64,000 bases of DNA, taken from contig JBAXOB010000012.1 of assembly GCA_037133475.1 (NCBI GenBank), forward strand, positions 29,138 to 93,137, written 5' to 3'. Below are positions 32,492 to 42,369 of the stretch, piece after piece. Source of the DNA: CAIVAT01 sp037133475 (lineage in GTDB: Bacteria; Bacteroidota; Bacteroidia; Bacteroidales; FEN-979). Made by a program: the position numbers and the translations under genes. Numbering within the stretch: the first letter of the stretch is position 1; each line of letters begins with the position of its first letter. The notes under the pieces were generated by a model. That model saw only the letters and a list, made by a program, of their open reading frames with translations, was not told where the DNA came from and did no database searches.

Positions 32492-34267
32492 TTGAATAAA
32501 CTGCGAAATAACGGAAACTGGTATTTTTATCTCCTGTTCTGCGCCTCCCTGGCGCTGACCTGGTTTTTCCACAAGGATTCCACCCGTTTTACCGACCGCA
32601 ACGAACTCTGGTCCGACCGGGCCGGCTATTATATCTACCTGCCGGCCACCTTTTTTTATCATTTCGATACCCGCAGGATGCCCGCCGATCTCGACATCGC
32701 CACCGGGGGAGGGTTCAGTATCGACACGGTAACCAACAAGCTCGACACAAAATACACTTACGGCGTTGCGCTGATGGTGTCGCCCCTCTTTTTCACGGCG
32801 GCGCTGGTTTCGCGCGTTGCGGGCATTGACGACGAAAACGGCTTTTCCATGCTCTACATGCGCATGATGAGCCTGGCTGCCGTGATCTACCTGGTTCTCG
32901 GCATGTGGCTGCTGAAGAAGTTCCTCGACTTTTATTTCAAGTCCGCGATCGGATTTTTTGTCATCACCCTGGTATTCCTGGGCACCAACCTGTTCATCTA
33001 TTCCCTGCTCGACGGGCTGATGTCGCATGTCTATTCCTTTTTCCTCTTCGCCCTTTTTCTATACACCCTGAAGCGATACCAGCTCCTGCCCTCGGGCCGG
33101 CTTTTCCTGCTGCTCTGCCTCAGCCTGTCGCTGGCGGTGCTGATCCGCCCCACCAACATCCTGCTTGCCCTGCTGTTTTTTACCTGGGATGCCCGGCCGG
33201 GCGAGTGGACCGTACGGGTGAAAAATTTCCTGAAACCTTCGCAAATCCTGGTATTCTCGGGGATTATCCTGCTTTTGTCCGTGCCACAAATGGTCTACTG
33301 GAAATATCTCTCCGGCCACTGGCTCCATTTCTCGTACCAGGGAGAGGGATTTACCAACTGGCGCCATCCGAAAATCGCCGAAGTGCTCTTTTCCCCGGTG
33401 AACGGGCTCTTTCCCTATGTGCCGATGACGATTTTTTTTGTGGCAGGGATTTTTATGATGTTCTATCGTAAAAGGGGCAACGCCCTGGTGATCGCCGTGG
33501 TTTTCGCCCTGCTGACCCTGGTCTGCGCCTCCTGGAAGATGTGGTATTTTGGCTGCTGTAACGGGCAGCGGTCCTATATCGAATACTACACCCTCCTGGC
33601 GGTGCCCTTTGGTTATCTCGCCACGGAGCTTTTCAGGGTGCGCAGCTTTGCCGTAAGTTCCCTCCTGCTGTTTGTCATCCTGCTTTCGGCCTATTACACG
33701 CAGCGTTACACCCTGGCCATGTACCGGTTTGAACGGTGTTATTACGGTTCAACCTGGGACTGGGACCATTTTTCCCGTTCGCTCGGTCGTGCAGGGATCA
33801 TTGCTAAGGATAACCAGGTGCGGTTGTATGAGAACGATTTTGAAAACATGGCGCTGTCGCCGGTTGTCAGGCCCTCCATGCTCTTTACGCGGTCGGGCCA
33901 GTACAGCATTGCCGCCCGGGAGAAGGGTGGGCAGACACCCCTGTTTTCCATCAGGCTCGACGAATTCGGCCATCCATGGCCTAAAACGATGGAGGTGGAG
34001 GTGTGGGCCATTAAACCCGGCACGGCAGGCACCGGCTCCGCCCTCTGCTATTCGCTGAAAAGGGGCTCCGACATCCTATTCAGTGATGAGCAGCCGGTTG
34101 ACAGTTTGGTGACAAAGCCGATGACCTGGTCGAAGGTGGGCAAAACCTTTATCATCCCCGATGTGACCGATTCCAGCATGCTCATCAATATTTATATCCG
34201 CAACCCGAAACACGGCCTGTTATATGTGGATGACCTTCATATAAAATACAGGTATAGCTGGAATTAA
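32492..34267 (+). CDS. GT-C-like polytopic membrane protein with C-terminal jelly-roll module
   Basis: The 591-residue product is closest to the protein at 29553. Its first outer loop has WSDRAGYYIYLPATF (Asp42). Shared landmarks are FLGTNLFIYSLLDGLMSHVYSFFLF, RPTNI, WKYLSGHWLHFSYQGEGFTNW and SPVNGLFPYVPM, followed by about ten further TM helices. The C-terminal module starts NDFENM (Asp449) and ends IYIRNPKHGLLYVDDLHI. The start codon is TTG at 32492; no better in-frame start exists before the first helix. Predicted inner-membrane glycan-processing enzyme of the GT-C type. Spans such as HWLHFSYQGEGF are conserved with the paralogue and may line the active site; that is inference. Confidence 0.8.
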   Translation: MNKLRNNGNWYFYLLFCASLALTWFFHKDSTRFTDRNELWSDRAGYYIYLPATFFYHFDTRRMPADLDIATGGGFSIDTVTNKLDTKYTYGVALMVSPLFFTAALVSRVAGIDDENGFSMLYMRMMSLAAVIYLVLGMWLLKKFLDFYFKSAIGFFVITLVFLGTNLFIYSLLDGLMSHVYSFFLFALFLYTLKRYQLLPSGRLFLLLCLSLSLAVLIRPTNILLALLFFTWDARPGEWTVRVKNFLKPSQILVFSGIILLLSVPQMVYWKYLSGHWLHFSYQGEGFTNWRHPKIAEVLFSPVNGLFPYVPMTIFFVAGIFMMFYRKRGNALVIAVVFALLTLVCASWKMWYFGCCNGQRSYIEYYTLLAVPFGYLATELFRVRSFAVSSLLLFVILLSAYYTQRYTLAMYRFERCYYGSTWDWDHFSRSLGRAGIIAKDNQVRLYENDFENMALSPVVRPSMLFTRSGQYSIAAREKGGQTPLFSIRLDEFGHPWPKTMEVEVWAIKPGTAGTGSALCYSLKRGSDILFSDEQPVDSLVTKPMTWSKVGKTFIIPDVTDSSMLINIYIRNPKHGLLYVDDLHIKYRYSWN

Positions 34268-34269
34268 AT

Positions 34270-34277
34270 TAGATTTG
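34270..34277 (+). promoter_or_regulatory. -7 promoter element upstream of the 34299 gene
   Basis: TAGATTTG (consensus TAnnTTTG) lies 21 bases before the ATG at 34299 and just after the stop of the preceding paralogue. Confidence 0.45.
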
Positions 34278-34298
34278 CAGCCTTAAACGCCCTACCGA

Positions 34299-36158
34299 AT
34301 GAAAAATAACAGCCAACAGAGAATCTCCTTTGCCGTGTTCGGCTTTATCTCCCTGGCCATCATCCTCAACCGTCTGCTGCTGCCCCGGTTCAACACCCAT
34401 GATGTCATCTCGGTTTTGAGCTGGGACGTTTTCGGTTATTATCTCTACCTGCCGGCCACCTTCATCCACCATGACCTGGGGATCAGGAATTTTGCCTGGG
34501 TGCAGCAAATTCTCGACACCTATCATCCTACCATCGGGTTTTACCAGGCCTACCTGGGCCCGGGCGGCGACTACGTGATGAAATACCCGATGGGAATGGC
34601 CATCATGTACAGCCCCTTTTATTTTTGCGGGCAGGTGCTCGCCCATCTCACAGGCTATTCGCCCGACGGCTTCACCCTGCCCTACCAGCTCTCCATTGCC
34701 TGCGGGGGATTGGTGTACACCGTCATAGGTCTTTGGTTCCTGAGGAAGATCCTGCACCGTTTTTTTACCGGCGGCGTGGTCGCCATGACCATGGTGCTGC
34801 TGGTTTTCGGCACCAATTATTTCGAACTCACCGCTTTTGACGGCACCATGCCGCATAATTACCTCTTCACCCTCTTTGCGGTGATCGTGTGGTTTACCAT
34901 CCGCTGGCATGAAGACCAGCAGTGGCGGTACCTGCTGTTCACCGGCCTCCTCTGCGGCCTGGCCACCCTGATCAGGCCGACGGCCATCGTCATTGTGCTG
35001 ATCCCGTTGTTGTGGGGCCTGTGGACGGGAACCTGGCGCGACAAGTTCCGGCTGGCAGGAAAAAACATTGTTCCGATCCTGGCGTCAATTGCCCTGATGA
35101 TGCTGGTGGTGGGTTTGCAGATGCTTTACTGGAAGCTGCATTCCGGCAGGTGGATTTACTACAGTTATGAAAAGGGGGAGAAGCTGGAATGGATCGCCCC
35201 CTACCTGAAGAACTTCCTCTTTTCCTATAAAAAGGGATGGCTTGTCTATACCCCGCTGATGATCTTCGCCGTGGCTGGATTTTGGCCGCTTTTCGTGAAA
35301 TTCCGTTCCATCTTCCTGGCGGTATTCCTCTTTTTCGCGGTGCATCTTCTGATCGCCGCCAGCTGGCCGACCTGGTGGTACGGCGGCAGCCTCGGACAGC
35401 GTTCGATGATGGAGGCCTACCTGCTGCTGGCATTCCCGCTGGCCGCCCTGGTGCAGCTGATCTCGAAGCAGGTGGCGGCTGTCAGGTGGCCCCTGCTTGG
35501 CGTGATGATGCTGCTGGTTTTGCTGAGCCTGTTCCAGACCTGGCAATACATGCATTTTATCATCGACTCCTCGCGGATGTCGAAAGCCTATTACTGGCGG
35601 ATGTTCGGAAAAACCACCGTGAACGCCACCGACAGGCTCTACCTGGAGCCCTCGGGGGTGATCGATGAACGCGAATACCTGCAGGACCCCGAACACTATA
35701 CCTCCAGGACCCTGGCGCTGTACGACTTTGAAAAGACCGACCCGGGCAACCCCGGGAATTACTGCGCCGATACGGCCAATACAGGCCATTACGCACTGCG
35801 GATGAGCCGGAAGCTGGAGTTTTCGCCGGGGATCAACCTGCCTTACAAGGATGTTGCCAAAAGGGATTTTGCCTGGATCAGGGCAACCGCCTCGGTTTAC
35901 TTCACCTGCAAACCCGAAGAGGTTGCCTGTTCGCTGGTTATCACCTGCAACCAGAAGGGGAAGGCCTATAAGTACCGCCTGCTGGAAGTAGGCAAGGCCA
36001 ATCTCAAGCCCGTTAGCTGGAACAGGGTTTCGATCGATTACATGACCCCCTTCTTCGACGATAAAAACAACACGGTGCAGGTCTATTTCTGGAACAGGGG
36101 CGAGCAGCAGGTGCTGATCGATGATTTTGAAATCACGGTGTTTGACCCGGCTGAATAG
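34299..36158 (+). CDS. GT-C-like polytopic membrane protein with C-terminal jelly-roll module (full-length)
   Basis: The 619-residue product is the longest of the four paralogues. The first outer loop has LSWDVFGYYLYLPATF (Asp43), followed by MKYPMGMAIMYSPF and about ten more TM helices to residue 425. Its helices and linker match the shortened protein at 28039 (GWLVYTPLMIF, WPTWWYGGS vs NPAWWFGES, LLSLFQTWQ). This shows what that copy has lost. The C-terminal module starts YDFEKTD (Asp476) and ends VQVYFWNRGEQQVLIDDFEITVF. It probably acts on a lipid-linked or nascent surface glycan at the periplasmic face; donor and acceptor are unknown. Confidence 0.8.
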   Translation: MKNNSQQRISFAVFGFISLAIILNRLLLPRFNTHDVISVLSWDVFGYYLYLPATFIHHDLGIRNFAWVQQILDTYHPTIGFYQAYLGPGGDYVMKYPMGMAIMYSPFYFCGQVLAHLTGYSPDGFTLPYQLSIACGGLVYTVIGLWFLRKILHRFFTGGVVAMTMVLLVFGTNYFELTAFDGTMPHNYLFTLFAVIVWFTIRWHEDQQWRYLLFTGLLCGLATLIRPTAIVIVLIPLLWGLWTGTWRDKFRLAGKNIVPILASIALMMLVVGLQMLYWKLHSGRWIYYSYEKGEKLEWIAPYLKNFLFSYKKGWLVYTPLMIFAVAGFWPLFVKFRSIFLAVFLFFAVHLLIAASWPTWWYGGSLGQRSMMEAYLLLAFPLAALVQLISKQVAAVRWPLLGVMMLLVLLSLFQTWQYMHFIIDSSRMSKAYYWRMFGKTTVNATDRLYLEPSGVIDEREYLQDPEHYTSRTLALYDFEKTDPGNPGNYCADTANTGHYALRMSRKLEFSPGINLPYKDVAKRDFAWIRATASVYFTCKPEEVACSLVITCNQKGKAYKYRLLEVGKANLKPVSWNRVSIDYMTPFFDDKNNTVQVYFWNRGEQQVLIDDFEITVFDPAE

Positions 36159-36194
36159 GCAGGAGATCACGGCAGGAGGAAGTTTTTTTTCTGC

Positions 36195-36202
36195 TAACTT
36201 TG
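36195..36202 (+). promoter_or_regulatory. -7 promoter element upstream of repeat copy 2
   Basis: TAACTTTG (consensus TAnnTTTG) lies about 255 bases before the AlgJ-like gene. If used, the repeat at 36247-36377 would be transcribed in the 5' leader. Confidence 0.4.
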
Positions 36203-36246
36203 CAGATTCGTTATGAGGTTGTTTGATTTTATGGACAGGATTAAAA

Positions 36247-36377
36247 TATAACCACCATGACACAAAGAGGGCACAATGCACACAAGGAATCTCATTGTGA
36301 ACATTGTGTAAATCATTGTGCCATTGTGGTTAAATGAACCGCATGATCAAGGGAACAGGATTCTTATTGAAAATAAC
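36247..36377. repeat. Intergenic palindromic repeat, copy 2 of 3
   Basis: It starts TATAACCACCATGACACAAA and reaches the complementary CCATTGTGGTTA near 36334, with CATTGTGAACATTGTGTAAA in the middle. The tail GGAACAGGATTCTTATTGAA matches the tails of the other two copies. It fills most of the 299-base gap before the AlgJ-like gene. Confidence 0.85.
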
Positions 36378-36457
36378 TTTTTTTAGAGACCCTTCACTGC
36401 TGAAAAAATAAACTGACGTTAACCCCCGGCAAATAATATGCATCAAACGACGGTACG

Positions 36458-37756
36458 ATGACCTGGATAAAAAATGTTCTCCTTTTCATGGTTCTGTTTG
36501 TGCTTGCCGGTTCAGCGGTGCAGAAGGAGTTCGGGTTTATCAACTCCAGGGGGCTTGAGGGCTATTTCGAGCCGCCGGTAAAGCCCGGGTTTACGCGGCA
36601 TGACTTCAAAACGGGGGAATACCAGTCGAAACTAACGGCCTACCTGGAACAGAATATCGGTTTCCACAACGAGTTAACCCGGGTGTTCAACCAATGTGAA
36701 TTTTCTCTTTTTTCCATCCCGCATGCCGCCAGGATGGTCATCGGGAAAAACAATTACCTGCAGGCAGATACGCATATCGCCGCCTACCTGGGAACCGATT
36801 TTGTAGGAAAAAGATATATCGACGACAAGGTTGCCAGGGTGAAATTCCTGAAGGATTACTTCTGGCAGAAAAAGGGGATCAGGCTCCTGGTTGTTTTTGC
36901 CCCCGGAAAGGCATTTTATTACCCGGAGAGCATACCCGACCGCTTTCTGCCGTTAAAAAAGGGCGCCACCAACTATGGCTACTATGTTAGCCAGCTGCAG
37001 AAAAACGGGGTTGACATCGTTGATTTCAACCAATACCTGGTCAGCCTGAAGGATACCTCCCGCCGGAACCTCTACCCGAAAACAGGCATTCACTGGAGCT
37101 GCTACGGTGCCTTTCTCTGCGCCGACTCGCTGATACGGTATCTTGAAGTTAAGCTGAACAGGACCCTGCCCCACATGGTCATCGACAGCCTCGTCGAGGA
37201 AAAGGAGGCGCGCAAGGAGGACGACGACATGGACCGTGTGCTGAACCTGATCTGGAAAAACCCGGTGCCCGTGATGACCTATCCCGTGTTCCATCACGTC
37301 TATGCCGGCACGGCACCCAAGCCCTCGGTGCTTTTTGTCAGCGACAGCTTCTACTGGTACTGGTTTTACAACGGCATCATCAAAAACACCTTTCAACGGG
37401 AGGATATGTGGTATTACGACAAGGAGGTCTATCCCGAGCAGAATACCAGGCCTACCAATGTCGCGCAGATCAATCTCGACAGCGCCATCAGCCGGCATGA
37501 GGTGGTCATCCTGATGCAGACCAATGGCGGTTATGGCAACCTGGGATTCGGTTTTGTGGACAGGGCCTACGAGTATTATTACCCCTGGAAAACGCCGAAC
37601 CGCAGGTTTGTGGAGGCGTTGCACAGGAATCCCGTTGCCATGGAGGATCTGAGGAAAAAGGCAAAGGAGAAAAATATTTCGCTGGAGGCCGCCGTCAGGG
37701 CCGAAGCCACCAACTTATACAACTGTGAATTGTTACGATTAGCAAAATATCACTGA
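36458..37756 (+). CDS. AlgJ/AlgX-like SGNH-fold protein, putative glycan O-acetyltransferase component
   Basis: The 432-residue product has one N-terminal membrane or signal segment (about 5-22) and a periplasmic SGNH-like domain. The nucleophile is probably Ser297 in VLFVSDSFYWYW. The conserved histidine is His212 in KTGIHWSCYG. In alginate acetylation proteins AlgJ/AlgX that motif is D-x-H-W; here the aspartate position is glycine (G210). It is three bases upstream of an MBOAT gene, the same pairing as algJ-algI, which moves acetyl groups across the membrane to a polysaccharide. A second homologue lies at 44212-45675. Either the Asp is supplied elsewhere in the fold or the activity differs. 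Confidence 0.82.
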   Translation: MTWIKNVLLFMVLFVLAGSAVQKEFGFINSRGLEGYFEPPVKPGFTRHDFKTGEYQSKLTAYLEQNIGFHNELTRVFNQCEFSLFSIPHAARMVIGKNNYLQADTHIAAYLGTDFVGKRYIDDKVARVKFLKDYFWQKKGIRLLVVFAPGKAFYYPESIPDRFLPLKKGATNYGYYVSQLQKNGVDIVDFNQYLVSLKDTSRRNLYPKTGIHWSCYGAFLCADSLIRYLEVKLNRTLPHMVIDSLVEEKEARKEDDDMDRVLNLIWKNPVPVMTYPVFHHVYAGTAPKPSVLFVSDSFYWYWFYNGIIKNTFQREDMWYYDKEVYPEQNTRPTNVAQINLDSAISRHEVVILMQTNGGYGNLGFGFVDRAYEYYYPWKTPNRRFVEALHRNPVAMEDLRKKAKEKNISLEAAVRAEATNLYNCELLRLAKYH

Positions 37757-37759
37757 CCC

Positions 37760-39217
37760 ATGATCTTTAGCAGCAGCCTGTTTTTACTTTATTTTCTGCC
37801 CTTTTTCCTGGTCGCCTATTACCTGATCGACAGGAGCTATAAAAACTGGCTGCTGCTGTTTGCCAGCATCCTGTTTTATGCCTGGGGCGCACCGAAATTC
37901 GTGTTTATCCTCATGGCCTCCGTCGTCGTAGATTTCTTTCTTGTAAGGCAGATGAGCCTGAAAGAGGACCAGTCGCGGCGCCGGCTCTTCTGGCTCTCGG
38001 TGATGCTCAACCTGGCGCTGCTGCTCTATTTCAAATACATGAATTTCTTTGCCGACCAGCTCCACGTGATGCTGGGGTGGATCGGGTCGAAACCAGCAGC
38101 CTGGACGAAGATTGCCCTGCCTCTCGGGATCTCCTTTATCACCTTCCAGAAACTGTCGTACACCCTGGAGGTCTACAAAAAACGCCATCCTGCCTTCGGA
38201 AACTTACAGGATTTCGCCCTTTACATCTTCATGTTCCCCCAGCTGATGTCGGGCCCGATCGTAAGGCCGGGACAGATTGCAGGGCAGATTGCCGGCCGGG
38301 AGGCGCAGGAGAATACCGACTGGCGTCTCACAGGTTTTTACAGGTTCATCATCGGGCTTTCGAAAAAGGTGCTGATTGCCGACGTGCTGGGGGTGACGGT
38401 TAACGAGATCTTCGCCCTGCCCCCCTCCGGGCTCTCCACGGGCCTTGCCTGGATCGGGGCCATTGCCTACACCTTCCAGATCTATTTTGACTTCTCGGGC
38501 TATACCGACATGGCCATCGGACTGGCGCGGATGCTGGGTTTCAGCCTTCCCGAGAACTTCAACTTCCCCTATGTGTCGCAAAGCATCACCGAGTTCTGGC
38601 GCCGCTGGCACATGACCCTGTCGTTCTGGTTCCGCGACTATATCTTCCTGCCGCTGGCCTATGCCACCTCGCGCCGGCTGCCCAAAGAGCATTATCTCGG
38701 CCTGCGCGCCGACAAGGTCATCTACCTGGTCGCCACCACGGTGACCTTCCTGCTGTGCGGCTTCTGGCATGGCGCCGCCTGGACCTTCGTGATCTGGGGC
38801 GCCTACATGGGAGTCTTCCTCATTGCCGACAGGCTCTTCCTGCTAAAATACCTGAAGCGGTCGGGGAAGATCCCCGCCATCGCCCTCACCTTTTTCCTGC
38901 TGATGATCGGTTGGCTTATCTTCAGGGCGCAAAGCCCCGGCGACGCCTGGTACCTGGCCAGGCGGCTCTTCATTTTCAGGGGAGGCGACAATACGGTATG
39001 GCTCAACCCCAAGTTCTGGACCGTGCTGGCCGTGGCCATCTTCTTCTCCTTCTGGGGAGGCTTTAAAACGGTTGAGGCATGGATCGGAAAACTGTATGCA
39101 AACCCCGGTAACAGGCTGATGGTGGCCTTTTCGGTCATCGCCATCCTCCTGTTTATCCTGAACGAGGCGACCATTTCCTCCTCGGGATTCAGCCCCTTTA
39201 TTTATTTCAGGTTTTAA
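37760..39217 (+). CDS. AlgI-type MBOAT O-acyltransferase
   Basis: The 485-residue polytopic inner-membrane protein belongs to the MBOAT family. Landmarks are NWLLLFASILFYAWGAPKF near the N-terminus, FPQLMSGPIVRPGQI, FSGYTDMAIGLARMLGF, the WRRWHMTLSFWFRDYIFLPL segment, and the active-site histidine His337 in CGFWHGAAWTFVIWG. AlgI/PatA-type MBOATs pass acetyl groups from the cytoplasm to periplasmic SGNH partners that acetylate alginate, cellulose or peptidoglycan. Translational linkage to the AlgJ-like gene three bases upstream supports polysaccharide acetylation. It is the only MBOAT in the window, so both AlgJ-like proteins may depend on it. Confidence 0.93.
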   Translation: MIFSSSLFLLYFLPFFLVAYYLIDRSYKNWLLLFASILFYAWGAPKFVFILMASVVVDFFLVRQMSLKEDQSRRRLFWLSVMLNLALLLYFKYMNFFADQLHVMLGWIGSKPAAWTKIALPLGISFITFQKLSYTLEVYKKRHPAFGNLQDFALYIFMFPQLMSGPIVRPGQIAGQIAGREAQENTDWRLTGFYRFIIGLSKKVLIADVLGVTVNEIFALPPSGLSTGLAWIGAIAYTFQIYFDFSGYTDMAIGLARMLGFSLPENFNFPYVSQSITEFWRRWHMTLSFWFRDYIFLPLAYATSRRLPKEHYLGLRADKVIYLVATTVTFLLCGFWHGAAWTFVIWGAYMGVFLIADRLFLLKYLKRSGKIPAIALTFFLLMIGWLIFRAQSPGDAWYLARRLFIFRGGDNTVWLNPKFWTVLAVAIFFSFWGGFKTVEAWIGKLYANPGNRLMVAFSVIAILLFILNEATISSSGFSPFIYFRF

Positions 39218-39284
39218 CGAGGCGAGTGTATAAGATCCGCTGAATATCAGTATGTAAGAAAAATATTACGAAAAATATCAAACG

Positions 39285-41225
39285 ATGGATTTAAAAAAAA
39301 TTACAGCCTTTGTTCTGAACCATAAAACCCCTTTAAACATCCGGGTTTTCTATTATCTCTCCCTGGTGATCATCGCCATTATCACGGTATTTCCCCTTTT
39401 CGGAGCGGGAATCGGGTCGGCCGACGATATGGGGAATTATATCAACACCCGGTTTGGCAAAGAGGTTGAAATTGTGAAGTACATGGCAGAAATGTCGGGA
39501 AGGTTTTATTTCAAATTAACCGGACTGGCTCACAATTTACCCTACGAAGTTGACAACCTGTTTGTTTTAAAGCTTTTCCAGGTCGTTCCGATCTTGTTTT
39601 GCCTCTTCCTCTTTTATAAGATCGTGGTTATTGTCACAAAGTCAAAGGAGGTTTCAAGCCTGTATGTCCTGCTGTTCTTTGTCATTGCCCAGTATACCCA
39701 TCATACAAGCCTGTTTTTCAACTATCCCTTTTACTTTTCCTTCTCCTTTTCCCTCATCCTGACCTCCTACCTGCTGCTCCATCGTTTCCAGGTAACCGGG
39801 AAACTTTACCTGTTGATTGGTTCAGCGCTGATGTTCGGACTGGGGCTTCTGTTTTATGAGGCCTATATCCTCTTTTTCTGCTTTTCATCCCTGGCGATCA
39901 TCTATGTAAACGTAACAGGGGGAAACAGAGGCTGGCTGCTGATCAGGAGGTCGGCATTGCAGATTCTTCCCTATCTCCTGGTGGTGATTGCCTACGGATT
40001 AGCCTATGTCATTTACGGGAGGATCCATCCTTCGGAATATTCAGGCACCACCATGCTGGGGAACAATGTCAAGATAAGCACCTTTTTCCAGGTGCTGTGG
40101 TACCTTTCGAACAGCGCCTTTCCGCTGACGCAGTATATTTCGCACCACAACCTCTTTCTCGACAAGTCGGAACTGACTGAGGGCTATCGCAATGTGGTGC
40201 CCTACCTGTTTTTTCACGCACGGGTTGAATGGATTGTAAAATCGATCCTGGTATTGTTTGTGAGTTACTATATGCTGTTAAGTATCCCGAAGATCCCCTG
40301 GAAGATCCTGCTGGTCGGATCAGTGCTGGCGGTTCTGGTAACCTTTTTTCCGCACATCCCGCTGGCCCTTACGCAGAAATACACCTTTTATGCCATGACC
40401 CAGGGGATGCTGGGCTACATTACCGCCCTTTACTCCCTGTTTGGCGTGGTGCTGTTTATCTCGCTGGTGTGTGCAATGATCCTGAAGTTAACCGAAAGCA
40501 ACACCCTGGTTAGGCATTTGTTTGTCCTGGTGATCTCCTCCGGATTTGTAATTTGTTCATTCCTGACCGATTTCTCCAATTATTATATTGCACAGGATGT
40601 CCATCAGGCCAACATCAGGATGCGGGTCGTTGACGAACTGATCAAGTCTGACGAATTCAGAAACATCCCCTCCTCCTCCAACATATATTCACAGCAGCTA
40701 TGGAACAACAACCATTATATGGCGGGAGGAATCACGGAGCAGGGATTTCAGTGGACCTATTACATCCTGTGCAAATCGAAGATGCTTCAGAACATGATCA
40801 GGGATAACAGGGAATTCCTCAAGGCCGTAAAGGCTCCCGGCTCACCCGGTTATATGGTGGTTTACCGCCAGGCTGTCAAAACGGATGATGCCATGCTGGT
40901 GCTGGCCCAGCTTGAATCCCCCTGGGTCAACGATTCGGTGGTAAGCCACCTGTCGAACAGGCTTATCCTGGTCTATTATTCAAAATGTAAACATTTCTCC
41001 GTTTCATTCAGGCGGGAGGATGCTTCGCCAACCGAAAAGGCGAAGATTCAGATCAGCCATATAAAGGGCGAGGTTGACCCCGGGAACTTTGTGGAGTTCT
41101 CCATCTATAACACCAAAAAGAATACTGCCGCCACCATTTTCACCATTGAGTCCCCGTCTATCGATATCAGGAGCATCAGGATCTCGGATATGATCAGCCC
41201 CGAAGGCATTATCTATTATTTATAG
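39285..41225 (+). CDS. Polytopic GT-C-like membrane protein (GtrII-like topology)
   Basis: The 646-residue product has about eleven predicted TM helices in the first 450 residues and a soluble outer C-terminal domain (about 455-646). The loop after the first helix contains GIGSADDMGNYI (Asp47-Asp48), the place where GT-C enzymes carry their catalytic acid. Overall layout resembles O-antigen glucosyltransferases of the GtrII type or unknown surface-glycan GT-C enzymes; a flippase or polymerase cannot be excluded. It lacks the jelly-roll module of the earlier paralogues. The downstream GtrB-like glycosyltransferase could make the lipid-linked donor for it. Base composition is slightly lower in GC than neighbours. 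Confidence 0.7.
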   Translation: MDLKKITAFVLNHKTPLNIRVFYYLSLVIIAIITVFPLFGAGIGSADDMGNYINTRFGKEVEIVKYMAEMSGRFYFKLTGLAHNLPYEVDNLFVLKLFQVVPILFCLFLFYKIVVIVTKSKEVSSLYVLLFFVIAQYTHHTSLFFNYPFYFSFSFSLILTSYLLLHRFQVTGKLYLLIGSALMFGLGLLFYEAYILFFCFSSLAIIYVNVTGGNRGWLLIRRSALQILPYLLVVIAYGLAYVIYGRIHPSEYSGTTMLGNNVKISTFFQVLWYLSNSAFPLTQYISHHNLFLDKSELTEGYRNVVPYLFFHARVEWIVKSILVLFVSYYMLLSIPKIPWKILLVGSVLAVLVTFFPHIPLALTQKYTFYAMTQGMLGYITALYSLFGVVLFISLVCAMILKLTESNTLVRHLFVLVISSGFVICSFLTDFSNYYIAQDVHQANIRMRVVDELIKSDEFRNIPSSSNIYSQQLWNNNHYMAGGITEQGFQWTYYILCKSKMLQNMIRDNREFLKAVKAPGSPGYMVVYRQAVKTDDAMLVLAQLESPWVNDSVVSHLSNRLILVYYSKCKHFSVSFRREDASPTEKAKIQISHIKGEVDPGNFVEFSIYNTKKNTAATIFTIESPSIDIRSIRISDMISPEGIIYYL

Positions 41226-41292
41226 ACGTTTTAACCATTGAACCGAAGCCAGCCTGTATCGAAGGGCAGTAAACAGTATAAAAAGAACCCGA

Positions 41293-42369
41293 ATGAAAAA
41301 GGAAATTGCAGAACGTATTCAGAACCTGATTATCAGCCTTGAGGATGACATCCTGTCGGCCGTGAAAAAGATGGACCGGGAGCGGGTCAAACTGCTCATC
41401 GTCATCAAGGATGACCGTTTCAGGGGATTGCTCAGCATCGGCGATATCCAGCGGGCCATCGTGAACAAGGTCCCCCTGGGCACCGAGATTGCCGGGATCA
41501 TGCGCAAGGAGATATCCGTGGCCAGGGAGGGGGAGGCGTTCCAGTCGATCAAGGAGAGGATGCTGCATCACAGGATGGAGTGCATGCCGGTGGTCGACCA
41601 GGAGAACAACCTGGTGAATATCTATTTCTGGAATGATGTCTTCTCCCTGGCCGATAAAATCGATAACCGCCAGATCGTCCTGCCGGTCGTTATCATGGCG
41701 GGCGGGAAGGGTGAACGGATGAAGCCATTGACCAACATTATTCCCAAGCCACTGTTACCGGTGGGGGAGAAGACCATCCTGGAAACCATCATCGACAAGT
41801 TCAACTCCTTCGGATGCAAGGAGTTTTATATCTCGGTAAACTATAAGGCGGAGATGATCAAAAGCTATTTCGAAGACCTCCGTATCAGCCACTATTCCAT
41901 AGGCTATTTCCAGGAGGAAAAACCCCTGGGAACCATTGGAAGCCTGACTTTGCTGAAAGGCAGGATCAAATCCACCTTTTTTATCTCCAACTGCGATATC
42001 CTCGTGGATCAGGATTTCCGCGAGATCTATGATTACCACGTGCAGAACAAAAATGAAATCACGATCGTTGCCGCACTGATGCATTATAAAATTCCTTACG
42101 GGGTGCTCGAAACAAGCCAGAACGGCCTGATGACGTCGCTGGATGAAAAACCGGAACTGACCTTTATGATCAACAGCGGCGTATATCTCATGGAGCCGGG
42201 CCTGATTGATGAAATCCCAGAAAACACCTTCTTTCATATTACCCAGCTGATCGAAAAGGTAAAGGAACGGAATGGCAGGATCGGCGTCTTTCCCGTCAGC
42301 CAGGGCTCATGGACCGATATCGGGGAATGGCATGAATATTCGAAATTTTTAGAAACACTGAAGAAATGA
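41293..42369 (+). CDS. CBS-domain sugar-phosphate nucleotidyltransferase
   Basis: The 358-residue cytoplasmic protein has two N-terminal CBS motifs (about 8-125). The LSIGDIQRAIV and MPVVDQENNLVNIYFWND segments are typical. A nucleotidyltransferase domain follows, with VVIMAGGKGERMKPLT (GGKGER 137-142), PKPLLPVG, PLGTIGSL and a metal-binding NCDILV. This fused layout is seen in the PtmE-like sugar-1-phosphate nucleotidyltransferases used for surface sugars. It activates a sugar 1-phosphate to an NDP-sugar; the nucleotide and sugar are not visible from the sequence. The CBS pair suggests control by an adenine nucleotide. It overlaps the next glycosyltransferase gene by four bases. Confidence 0.88.
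   Translation: MKKEIAERIQNLIISLEDDILSAVKKMDRERVKLLIVIKDDRFRGLLSIGDIQRAIVNKVPLGTEIAGIMRKEISVAREGEAFQSIKERMLHHRMECMPVVDQENNLVNIYFWNDVFSLADKIDNRQIVLPVVIMAGGKGERMKPLTNIIPKPLLPVGEKTILETIIDKFNSFGCKEFYISVNYKAEMIKSYFEDLRISHYSIGYFQEEKPLGTIGSLTLLKGRIKSTFFISNCDILVDQDFREIYDYHVQNKNEITIVAALMHYKIPYGVLETSQNGLMTSLDEKPELTFMINSGVYLMEPGLIDEIPENTFFHITQLIEKVKERNGRIGVFPVSQGSWTDIGEWHEYSKFLETLKK

Noticed and set aside
32287..32499. 70-codon frame in the intergenic gap
   Set aside because: It runs through hairpin arms and has low-complexity Lys/Ser content with no family features.
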